Shown here one piece after another: positions 39,196-45,889 of a stretch of 64,000 bases of DNA (its first letter is position 1; each line of letters begins with the position of its first letter). The position numbers and the translations under genes are program-made. Under the pieces are notes generated by a model that saw only the letters and a program-made list of their open reading frames with translations, was not told where the DNA came from and made no database searches. Source of the DNA: Alistipes sp. (GTDB taxonomy: Bacteria > Bacteroidota > Bacteroidia > Bacteroidales > Rikenellaceae). The stretch lies in NCBI GenBank assembly GCA_017505725.1, contig JAFVOR010000083.1:47529-111528 (forward strand). The letters run 5' to 3'.

Positions 39196-39263
39196 GGGTT
39201 AGTAAAGGGGCTTGCAATGAGCCCCGAGGTAAGAGGTCGTTGGGAAACGCCCTCTTATTTTTT
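39196..39263 (+). ncRNA. Structured hairpin element, copy 3
   Basis: GGGTTAGTAAAGGGGCTTGC matches copy 1. Hairpin A GGGGCT/AGCCCC (39207-39225), linker GAGG, hairpin B TAAGAGG-T-CGTT-GGGA-AACG-C-CCTCTTA (39230-39257), six T. Hairpin B differs from copies 1 and 2 at several stem positions on both arms together, and the loop GGGA is again GNRA. No TAnnTTTG box is seen upstream. Confidence 0.6.
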
Positions 39264-39275
39264 GCGCCAATTTTG

Positions 39276-39352
39276 TGACATTTAATGGCATTCGGGCTTT
39301 CAGCCCTTAATGACATTTAATGGCAACGCAGTCCTCTGGACCGCTTAATGGC
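39276..39352. repeat. Short direct repeats with TTAATGGCA
   Basis: TGACATTTAATGGCA occurs at 39276-39290 and 39311-39325, and CTTAATGGCA again at 39343-39352. Between them GGGCT/AGCCC (39295-39305) and CAGTCCTCTGGACCGC form small hairpins. Located just past the uvrB stop on its transcript side. Confidence 0.6.
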
Positions 39353-39360
39353 AGTCGCTT

Positions 39361-41436
39361 TTACCGCTTTGGGGTCTGAAGGTACTCCTTTGCTTCGTGT
39401 GAGGCCTTGCGGATCTCTTGGAGTTCGTACATTCGGTCGCGATAGCGTGCGGCGGCCATAAAGTCGAGGCTCTTGGCTGCACGCTCCATATCTTTGCGTG
39501 CCTGCTCGATCAAAGCGTCGATATTTTCGGCCTCCTGGTACTGCGCCCTGTTATCTGCAACATATTGCGAATCAGTGATTCCCACCGAATATGGCGCTTG
39601 CACATCGTTAACAATATTGTTGACACCTTCGCCGATGCCATCGAGCAGTGGACTCGGCTGTGCAGCATTGCGTTTGGCCTGGCGAGGCATAATTCCATTC
39701 TCGATATTGTAGCGAATCTGACGCTCACGACGACGGTTGCTATCCTCGACGGTGCGACGCATAGCATCGGTGCAGACTGCGCCATAGAGCACCACCTGAC
39801 CTTTGGCGTGACGAGCAGCACGACCTGCCACCTGCGTCATTGCAGTGTAGTTGCGGAGGTAGCCATTCTTGTCGGCATCGAAGATCGACACCTGCGACAC
39901 CTCGGGCAAATCAATACCCTCACGCAGAAGGTTTACTCCACACAGCACATCGAAGAGGTCGGCGTGCATATCCTCGATAATCTGCACACGCTCCAATGTA
40001 TCGAGGTCGGAGTGGATATAGCGGCTACGCACACCCATCTTCTCGAGGTAGGCCGAGACCTCCTCGCACATTCGCTTCGAGATGGTCGTGACAATCATCT
40101 TTCCGCCTCGCTTGACGCACTCATCGATATCCTCCATTAGCCTATCTATCTGGTGCGTAGCATCGCACACCCTCAACGCAGGGTCGATAATTCCCGTAGG
40201 GCGTATAAACTGCTCGATGACGCTATTCTCGCTTCGCATCAGCTCGTATGGTGCAGGGGTGGCACTCACATAGATAGTCTGCCCCTGCAACGACTCAAAC
40301 TCCTCGAATCGCAACGGACGGTTGTCGCGTGCAGCGGGGAGGCGAAAACCATACTCCACAAGATTCTCCTTACGCGAGCGGTCGCCACCAAACATTCCTC
40401 GCACCTGCGGCACGGTGACGTGGCTCTCATCGATTATAAAGAGCGAATCCTCGGGGAAGTAGTCCAGCAAGCAGAATGGGCGCATACCCGGTGAGCGGCC
40501 ATCGAAGTAGCGCGAATAGTTCTCGATACCCGAGCAGTAGCCCAACTCGCGAATCATCTCGAGGTCATAGTTGACACGCTGCTCGATGCGCTTGGCCTCC
40601 AGCTCGCGCCCCTCCTTGGTAAAGAACTCAATCTGTGTCTCGAGGTCCGCCTCGATATTCAAGACCGCCTGCTCGACTCGCTGCTTGCTCGGCACGAAGA
40701 GGTTTGCCGGGTAGATATTCACCTTATCGAGCGAATCGAGGCGCTGTCCCGACTCGGCATCGATAAGCGAGATATCCTCAATCTCATCATCGAAGAATGT
40801 TACTCGGTAGCAGTGGTTGCCTATCGAGGAGCGTATGGTGATGGTGTCGCCCGTAAGACGGAAGGTCGAAGGTTCCAAGTCGCCATTGACACGAGTGTAG
40901 AGAATCTCGACGAGGCGATACATCAAATGCTTCATAGCCATCACATCGCCCACCTTGAGTTGCACCATCGTGGAGTGGAAGTCGGCAGGGTTGCCGATAC
41001 CATAGATACACGACACACTCGCCACCACAATCACATCGCGACGACCCGAGAGCAACGAGTATGTTGCCGAGAGTCGCATACGGTCAATCTCGGAGTTTAT
41101 GGCGAGATCCTTCTCGATGTAGGTGTCAGTCGAGGGGATATAGGCCTCGGGCTGGTAGTAGTCGTAGTAGGATACAAAGTACTCCACCGCATTCTCCGGG
41201 AAGAAGCTCTTGAACTCGCTATAGAGCTGCGCCGCGAGGGTTTTATTGTGGCTCAGCACAAGCACAGGGCGGTTGAGCCGGGCTATGACATTGGCCATAG
41301 TAAAGGTCTTGCCTGAGCCCGTCACACCGTGCAATGTGGCAGCAGGCACACCTCGCTGAAGGTGCGCCACCAACTGCTCTATCGCCTCGGGCTGGTCGCC
41401 CATTGGAGCATAGTCCGATACCAGCTTAAAATCCAT
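39361..41436 (-). CDS. uvrB: Excinuclease ABC subunit UvrB
   Basis: DNA damage-verifying helicase-like subunit of nucleotide excision repair. 691 residues: Walker A 'LHGVTGSGKTFTMANV' (about 36-51), the beta-hairpin region 'VEYFVSYYDYYQPEAYIP' (about 86-103), helicase motifs 'IDESHVTVPQVRGM', 'TGIIDPALRVC', 'VLCGVNLLREGIDLPEVS' and 'TAMTQVAGRAARHAKGQVV', and a C-terminal UVR domain ('DMERAAKSLDFMAAARYRDR', about 650-669). Complete. Twenty bases downstream of the M3 peptidase gene, so probably co-transcribed. uvrA is not in the window. Confidence 0.97.
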   Translation of the reverse strand: MDFKLVSDYAPMGDQPEAIEQLVAHLQRGVPAATLHGVTGSGKTFTMANVIARLNRPVLVLSHNKTLAAQLYSEFKSFFPENAVEYFVSYYDYYQPEAYIPSTDTYIEKDLAINSEIDRMRLSATYSLLSGRRDVIVVASVSCIYGIGNPADFHSTMVQLKVGDVMAMKHLMYRLVEILYTRVNGDLEPSTFRLTGDTITIRSSIGNHCYRVTFFDDEIEDISLIDAESGQRLDSLDKVNIYPANLFVPSKQRVEQAVLNIEADLETQIEFFTKEGRELEAKRIEQRVNYDLEMIRELGYCSGIENYSRYFDGRSPGMRPFCLLDYFPEDSLFIIDESHVTVPQVRGMFGGDRSRKENLVEYGFRLPAARDNRPLRFEEFESLQGQTIYVSATPAPYELMRSENSVIEQFIRPTGIIDPALRVCDATHQIDRLMEDIDECVKRGGKMIVTTISKRMCEEVSAYLEKMGVRSRYIHSDLDTLERVQIIEDMHADLFDVLCGVNLLREGIDLPEVSQVSIFDADKNGYLRNYTAMTQVAGRAARHAKGQVVLYGAVCTDAMRRTVEDSNRRRERQIRYNIENGIMPRQAKRNAAQPSPLLDGIGEGVNNIVNDVQAPYSVGITDSQYVADNRAQYQEAENIDALIEQARKDMERAAKSLDFMAAARYRDRMYELQEIRKASHEAKEYLQTPKR

Positions 41437-41456
41437 CCTGCGAATCTAAAAAAAAT

Positions 41457-43640
41457 CTATTGGTTGAGTGCCGACTGCACATTCAATGCAGCCTCAGCCA
41501 TCGCAGCCTCTGCATCTTCGGGGGTTGGCTCGGGTTCAACCCACAAACCGCGTGCCTTGAGCAGCGGAGTGCGGCTTGGCTCGGCACCTCGGAACTCACG
41601 ATATAGGGTCATACCATCCTTTTTACCGCCACTCGAGAGGAGCTTACGCAGAGCCTGTGCGGTGCGACGATCGAAGACATCGCCCGTCTCTACAAATGCA
41701 GCAAAGGCATCCTTGTCGAGCACCTCTGCCCAGGTGTAGAAGTAGTAGCCCGACGAGTAGCCACCTGCGAAGATGTGGGCAAAGTATGGCAAACGGTAGC
41801 GAGGCTCTATCTCGGTGATCATACCACGCTTAGTGTAGAGTGCACTCTTCTCAAATGCCATCACATCGAAGCCCTCCTCGTACTTGGTAAGCGAGTGTAT
41901 ATCCAGATCGACCAAGGCTGCCGCCAGGAGTTCGGTTGTAGCAAAGCCCTGATTGAACTGTGCGCTATTGTGAATCTTCTCGATCAGACTCTTGTTGATG
42001 GTTGTGTTGTTGCGATGGTGGAGCGCATAGGTCTTGAGCAGCTCCTCCTCGAATGCCCAATTCTCCATAATCTGCGACGGAAGCTCCACGAAGTCACCCT
42101 CTACATCGAGCAAGCCATTGTAAGGCACATCCGAGAAGAGGAAGTGGAGTGCGTGACCAAACTCGTGGAAGAGTGTCGACACCTCGTCGATGGAGAGCAG
42201 AGCCACACCCTGCTCGTTAGGGCGGGTAAAGTTGCAGACGATGCTCGCTACAGGGTGTATGCGATTGCCCTCACGATCGTAGCCCGGACGACGGAAGTAG
42301 CCACACCACGCACCTTGCGACTTGCTTGCACGAGGGTGGAAGTCGAAGTAGAGCACACCGAGGTGTGAGCCATCACCATCCATCACCTCATACGCCGAAG
42401 ACTCCTTGTGGTATTGTGGCACCACAACAGGGCGGAAGGTCAAACCATAGAGACGATTTGCGAGATTGAAGACACCCTGACGCACATTATCGAGTGCGAA
42501 GTATGGCGAGATCATCTCCTCGTTCAGGTTATATTTCTGCTTGCGGACCTTCTCGGCATAGTACCACCAATCCCACGACTCGAACTTGTCGTTCGCTCCG
42601 TGATGATCTCTCTTGAACATCACCTCCATCTCGGCCAACTCCTCCTTCGCCTTCTCCACCGCCTGGGCGAAGATATCCTCGAGCAGCGCATAGACCGCCT
42701 TTGGCGAGCCTGCCATCTGCTCCGATACCACATAGTCGGCATAGCTATCGTAACCCAACAACTGCGCCTTCTCGATACGCAGACGCACCATATCGGCTAT
42801 GATAGCCTTGTTGTCGTGGTCGTTATCGTTGTTGCAACGGTTGAGATAGGCCTTGTATATCTGCTCACGCAACTCACGGTTGCGGGAGTGGGTCAAAAAC
42901 GGAAGAAGGCTCGGCTTGTGGAGGGTGAACACATATTTATTATCACCGACCTTTGCCGCCTCGCGCACCGCCTTCGGAAGGTCGTTCACCTCGTTGGCTG
43001 CAAGTTCCAACTTAAAATCGTTGGTCTCGGCAAGCAGATTGTTGTCGAAGCGGACAGTGAGGAGCGACAACTCCTCGTTAATCTCCATCAGACGCTGCTT
43101 CTTGTCGGCATCGAGCAGAGCACCCTGACGCTTTGCGCTATCGAACATCTTCTCGACAAGACGAATCTGCTCGGCATTGAGACCGCAGCTATTGCGCTTA
43201 TCGTAGACCACCTTGATACGCTTGAACAACGCCTCATTCATCGATATAGCATCGTAGTGAGCCGAGAGCCGAGGCATCACCTTCTCCTGAATCTTGGTCA
43301 TATCCTCGTCATTCATCGCAGCACACATCATACCGAAGAGCTCCGATATGGTGGCAAGCAACTCTCCCGAACGGTCGAGTTCGAGGATGGTATTCTCGAA
43401 TGTCGGCTCCTCGGCGTTGGCAAGGATAGCCTCAATCTCGCTATTGTGACGCTTCATAGCCTCCTCAAAGGCCGGCTTGTAGTGCTTGGTCTCGATGCGG
43501 TCAAACGGAGGCACGCCAAATGGTGTATCCCACTCCGTAAGCAGCGGATTGCTCGTGTCGGCAACCGGCGAGGAACAAGATGTAATGTTGAGTGTAACCA
43601 TAATTAGTGATAATAGAACAACTATACGCTTCATTTCCAT
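41457..43640 (-). CDS. M3 family metallopeptidase lipoprotein (Dcp/oligopeptidase-like)
   Basis: 727 residues. Lipoprotein signal MEMKRIVVLLSLIMVTLNITSC (Cys22; the second Met at 43634 is an alternative start). M3 zincin catalytic motif 'LFHEFGHALHFLF' with HExGH at about 492-496 and a downstream Glu ('LPSQIMENWAFEEELL'). Overall length and 'PLLTEWDTPFGVPPFDRI' start match peptidyl-dipeptidase Dcp. It should cleave dipeptides from short peptides, in the periplasm or on the outer membrane. A paralogue lies at 45890-47992 with the same opening sequence. Promoter at 43665-43672; uvrB follows 20 bases later. Confidence 0.92.
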   Translation of the reverse strand: MEMKRIVVLLSLIMVTLNITSCSSPVADTSNPLLTEWDTPFGVPPFDRIETKHYKPAFEEAMKRHNSEIEAILANAEEPTFENTILELDRSGELLATISELFGMMCAAMNDEDMTKIQEKVMPRLSAHYDAISMNEALFKRIKVVYDKRNSCGLNAEQIRLVEKMFDSAKRQGALLDADKKQRLMEINEELSLLTVRFDNNLLAETNDFKLELAANEVNDLPKAVREAAKVGDNKYVFTLHKPSLLPFLTHSRNRELREQIYKAYLNRCNNDNDHDNKAIIADMVRLRIEKAQLLGYDSYADYVVSEQMAGSPKAVYALLEDIFAQAVEKAKEELAEMEVMFKRDHHGANDKFESWDWWYYAEKVRKQKYNLNEEMISPYFALDNVRQGVFNLANRLYGLTFRPVVVPQYHKESSAYEVMDGDGSHLGVLYFDFHPRASKSQGAWCGYFRRPGYDREGNRIHPVASIVCNFTRPNEQGVALLSIDEVSTLFHEFGHALHFLFSDVPYNGLLDVEGDFVELPSQIMENWAFEEELLKTYALHHRNNTTINKSLIEKIHNSAQFNQGFATTELLAAALVDLDIHSLTKYEEGFDVMAFEKSALYTKRGMITEIEPRYRLPYFAHIFAGGYSSGYYFYTWAEVLDKDAFAAFVETGDVFDRRTAQALRKLLSSGGKKDGMTLYREFRGAEPSRTPLLKARGLWVEPEPTPEDAEAAMAEAALNVQSALNQ

Positions 43641-43650
43641 AAAAAATTAC

Positions 43651-43658
43651 TATATTTG
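43651..43658 (+). promoter_or_regulatory. -7 promoter element of rsmE
   Basis: TATATTTG, 31 bases before the rsmE ATG; predicted leader about 25 bases. No clear -33 box. Confidence 0.55.
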
Positions 43659-43664
43659 CTATCG

Positions 43665-43672
43665 CAAAGATA
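43665..43672 (-). promoter_or_regulatory. -7 promoter element of the M3 peptidase gene
   Basis: CAAAGATA reads TATCTTTG on minus, 24 bases before the ATG at 43640. It crosses the rsmE promoter, so the two transcripts start on opposite strands and would overlap slightly at their 5' ends. Confidence 0.55.
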
Positions 43673-43689
43673 ATAAATTTTCGCAAGCA

Positions 43690-44400
43690 ATGCAACTATT
43701 CTACGCCGCAGAGTTCACTGCACCCGAATATATCCTCTCGGAGGAGGAGTCGCGCCACGCCGTAAAGGTTTTGCGCCTTGTCGAGGGCGATACACTTCAT
43801 ATCACCGATGGTCGAGGCTCGCTCTATCGTTGCGAGGTGGCATCCGCACATCCGAAGCACTGCCTTGTGCGTGTGGTTGAGCTCTTTGCCGAATTCGAGA
43901 AACTACCCTACAACCTCACTATGGCGGTTGCGCCAACCAAAAATATCGACCGCTACGAGTGGTTCCTGGAGAAGGCAACCGAGATTGGCGTTGCACGATT
44001 CGTGCCTGTAGTGAGCGAACACAGTGAGCGCAAGGTAATCAAGCACGAGCGCGAGGAGAAGGTCATCACCGCCGCCGTGAAGCAGTCACTCAAGGCCTAC
44101 CACCCCGTATTGGAGGAGATTACGCCATTCGACAAGTTGGTGCGCTCGGAGTTTGCGGGCCGCAAGTTCATAGCCCATTGTGGCGATGCCGTCAAGGAGA
44201 AGAGCTATCTCGCCTCGACCATCCGCAAGGGCGAGGATGCACTGATTCTGATTGGCCCCGAGGGTGACTTCTCGCCTGAGGAGGTGCGTCTGGCTGTGGA
44301 GTACGGATTCGAGGAGATAACCCTCGGCACACAACGCTTCCGCACCGAGACAGCAGCGGTAGTGGCAGTAGATATGGTTTCGATCGTGAATAACTTGTAA
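43690..44400 (+). CDS. rsmE: 16S rRNA (uracil1498-N3)-methyltransferase RsmE
   Basis: SPOUT-class methyltransferase acting on U1498 of 16S rRNA. 236 residues from the ATG at 43690; the frame is open for 68 codons upstream, but that part overlaps the divergent gene and promoter. An N-terminal PUA-like domain ('EESRHAVKVLRLVEGDTLHI', about 19-38) leads to the knotted catalytic domain with 'MAVAPTKNIDRYEWFLEKAT', 'ALILIGPEGDFSPEEV' (about 192-207) and 'ITLGTQRFRTETAAVVAV' (about 215-232). Motifs complete. The chromate-transporter pair begins five bases after its stop. Confidence 0.96.
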   Translation: MQLFYAAEFTAPEYILSEEESRHAVKVLRLVEGDTLHITDGRGSLYRCEVASAHPKHCLVRVVELFAEFEKLPYNLTMAVAPTKNIDRYEWFLEKATEIGVARFVPVVSEHSERKVIKHEREEKVITAAVKQSLKAYHPVLEEITPFDKLVRSEFAGRKFIAHCGDAVKEKSYLASTIRKGEDALILIGPEGDFSPEEVRLAVEYGFEEITLGTQRFRTETAAVVAVDMVSIVNNL

Positions 44401-44405
44401 TCGGG

Positions 44406-44945
44406 ATGCTACTACAACTATTCACAACATTCTTCAAGATAGGTCTCTTCAGCTTCGGAGGCGGATTCGCAATGATTCCGCTCATCCAGCGCGAGGTAAT
44501 CGAGCGACACAAGTGGATTTCGGATAAGGACTTCCTCGATATGTTGGTCCTGGCACAATCTACGCCGGGCCCGATTGCGGTAAACACATCGGTCTTCGTA
44601 GGTTACAAGACACGCGGTGTGTTGGGTGCCATAGCGGCAACCCTCGGCACAGTGCTGCCCTCGTTCATAGTAATTCTGCTCTTGGCTCTCTTCTTTGCTG
44701 AGGTGCGCGACAACCGATATGTCGATGCGGCATTTCGTGCTATGCGACCTGCGGTGGTAGCACTTATCGTAGCACCACTGATGGGCTTGGTCAAGGGTAT
44801 GAAGTGGTATCTCATCGCAGTCTCGGCTGCGGTGGCGATGCTGGTTTGGTGGTTTGGTGTTTCGCCCGTCTACTTCATTGCCGCAGGCGTGGCAGTAGGC
44901 GTCGTAATAGCCATTGCGAATGGCAGAAAGGGGGTTAAGCAATGA
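44406..44945 (+). CDS. chrA: ChrA family transporter, N-half-type subunit
   Basis: 179-residue membrane protein of the short-chain chromate ion transporter family. Signature 'FSFGGGFAMIPLIQREVIE' (about 15-33) and 'LAQSTPGPIAVNTSVFVGY' (about 49-67), then about six membrane segments. In this phylum the two halves of ChrA are encoded by two adjacent genes and probably form a heterodimer. The stop overlaps the next start by four bases (ATGA), favouring coupled translation. Export of chromate or sulfate-like anions is the family role; the true substrate in an anaerobic commensal is uncertain. Confidence 0.9.
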   Translation: MLLQLFTTFFKIGLFSFGGGFAMIPLIQREVIERHKWISDKDFLDMLVLAQSTPGPIAVNTSVFVGYKTRGVLGAIAATLGTVLPSFIVILLLALFFAEVRDNRYVDAAFRAMRPAVVALIVAPLMGLVKGMKWYLIAVSAAVAMLVWWFGVSPVYFIAAGVAVGVVIAIANGRKGVKQ

Positions 44946-45490
44946 TCTATTTGCAGCTATTCCTCTCCTACCTCAAGATTGGATTTTTCGGCTTTGGCGG
45001 CGGCTATGCTATGCTCTCGCTTATCCAGAACGAGATTGTTGAGCAACGCGGCTGGCTCACCGCGACACAATTTGCCGACATCGTGGCGGTGTCACAAATC
45101 ACCCCCGGCCCTATTGCCATCAACTCCGCGACCTACATCGGCTACACCATTGGCGGCGTATTTGGCTCGGTGGTGGCAACCTTTGCTGTGTGTCTGCCAT
45201 CGTTGACACTGATGTTGTTCCTCACTCGATTTTTCTTGCGCCACCGCGAAAACCGCTATATACAGATGGTGATGAAGGCTGTAGGCCCTATCGTGGTGGG
45301 AATGATTGCCTCAGCAGCACTACTTATGATACACCCACGCACAGGCGCGAACGAGAACTTCACCGATGTGTGGTCGTGGCTACTCTTTGCCGCCTGTCTT
45401 ATAGGCTCCTACCGCAAGGTCAATCCTATATTGATGATTGTCGCCTCGGCAGCAATAGGAATCATAATCTACGCATTTTTAGGCCTGTAG
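44942..45490 (+). CDS. chrA: ChrA family transporter, second subunit
   Basis: 182-residue partner of the preceding gene, same topology. Signatures 'FGFGGGYAMLSLIQNEIVE' (about 14-32) and 'VSQITPGPIAINSATYIGY' (about 48-66) closely parallel those of the first subunit, showing origin by duplication. About six membrane segments; the C-terminus is hydrophobic ('ASAAIGIIIYAFLGL'). It closes the rsmE-chrA-chrA unit, and repeat-rich DNA follows before a convergent gene. Confidence 0.9.
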   Translation: MIYLQLFLSYLKIGFFGFGGGYAMLSLIQNEIVEQRGWLTATQFADIVAVSQITPGPIAINSATYIGYTIGGVFGSVVATFAVCLPSLTLMLFLTRFFLRHRENRYIQMVMKAVGPIVVGMIASAALLMIHPRTGANENFTDVWSWLLFAACLIGSYRKVNPILMIVASAAIGIIIYAFLGL

Positions 45491-45512
45491 CCATTGGCTT
45501 TGACACATATCA

Positions 45513-45606
45513 TTAGAGTCGTTAGGGTCGTTAAGGTCGTTTGAGAGAAAGAGAAAAACTTTTTCGATTGAGGATTAATTTCCGCTAACGACCCTAACGA
45601 CTCTAA
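45513..45606. repeat. 21-bp inverted repeat built from 9-bp tandem units
   Basis: Left arm TTAGAGTCG, TTAGGGTCG, TTAAGGTCG (45513-45539); right arm TAACGACCCTAACGACTCTAA (45586-45606) is the exact complement of 45513-45533. The 52-base centre contains AAAAACTTTTT. Same design as the array at 30216-30353 but with 9-bp units. Confidence 0.85.
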
Positions 45607-45620
45607 CAACCAGTAACCCA

Positions 45621-45870
45621 CAAAAATCGTCAATGGCGGAGGCAATTTCGTGCGAAACAAAAAGCCGAGTGCGCAGCATAGTAGACCTATGTGAGCAACT
45701 CGGCTATTGAAGAGCGACTCAAAAAGAGCCAATCAGAACCTACCTGCGCACAAAAATCGTAAATGATTGAGGGAATTTTGTGCCAAACAAAGAGCCGAAC
45801 CCGCAGCATAGTAAACCTATGTGAGGAGTTCGGCTACTGAAGGTTGGTGCAAAATTCACCAATCAGAACG
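45621..45870. repeat. Two tandem 120-bp structured repeats
   Basis: Copies at 45621-45740 and 45751-45870, 130 bp apart, both running from CAAAAATCGT to AATCAGAAC. Each has a stem: AGCCGAGT/ACTCGGCT (45663-45670, 45698-45705) and AGCCGAAC/GTTCGGCT (45793-45800, 45828-45835); the two differing base pairs change on both arms. Inside each is CATAG/CTATG. The final GAACGATTTTTTCAGAACGATTTTTT part of copy 2 is a short duplication abutting the peptidase stop. Confidence 0.85.
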
Positions 45871-45889
45871 ATTTTTTCAGAACGATTTT

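Larger units (their letters stand above)
38832..39360. other. Non-coding region between zinc-motif gene and uvrB
   Basis: AT-rich. It holds a cluster of overlapping inverted repeats (38901-39031), about 150 bases with nothing visible, copy 3 of the hairpin element (39196-39263) and short repeats containing TTAATGGCA (39276-39352). No gene of convincing length or composition on either strand. Confidence 0.65.
45491..45889. other. Convergent intergenic region filled with repeats
   Basis: Between the ends of chrA (+) and the M3 peptidase gene (-). It contains a 21-bp inverted repeat of 9-bp units (45513-45606) and two 120-bp structured repeats (45621-45740, 45751-45870). No open frame with coding character; both elements could serve as transcription barriers for the two convergent genes. 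Confidence 0.75.

Noticed and set aside
37611-39263. Integron attC sites around small cassette genes
   Set aside because: Hairpins in line with small genes suggested cassettes, but the GTTRRRY core and its partner are not present, the genes face against the elements, and no integrase is seen.
43486-43689. Longer N-terminus for RsmE
   Set aside because: Overlaps the divergent peptidase gene and both promoters; the RsmE family begins at MQLFYAAEF.
44406-45490. Frameshifted single chrA gene
   Set aside because: Each half has its own start, full signature and six-segment topology, joined by a normal ATGA overlap; paired short ChrA genes are a known arrangement.
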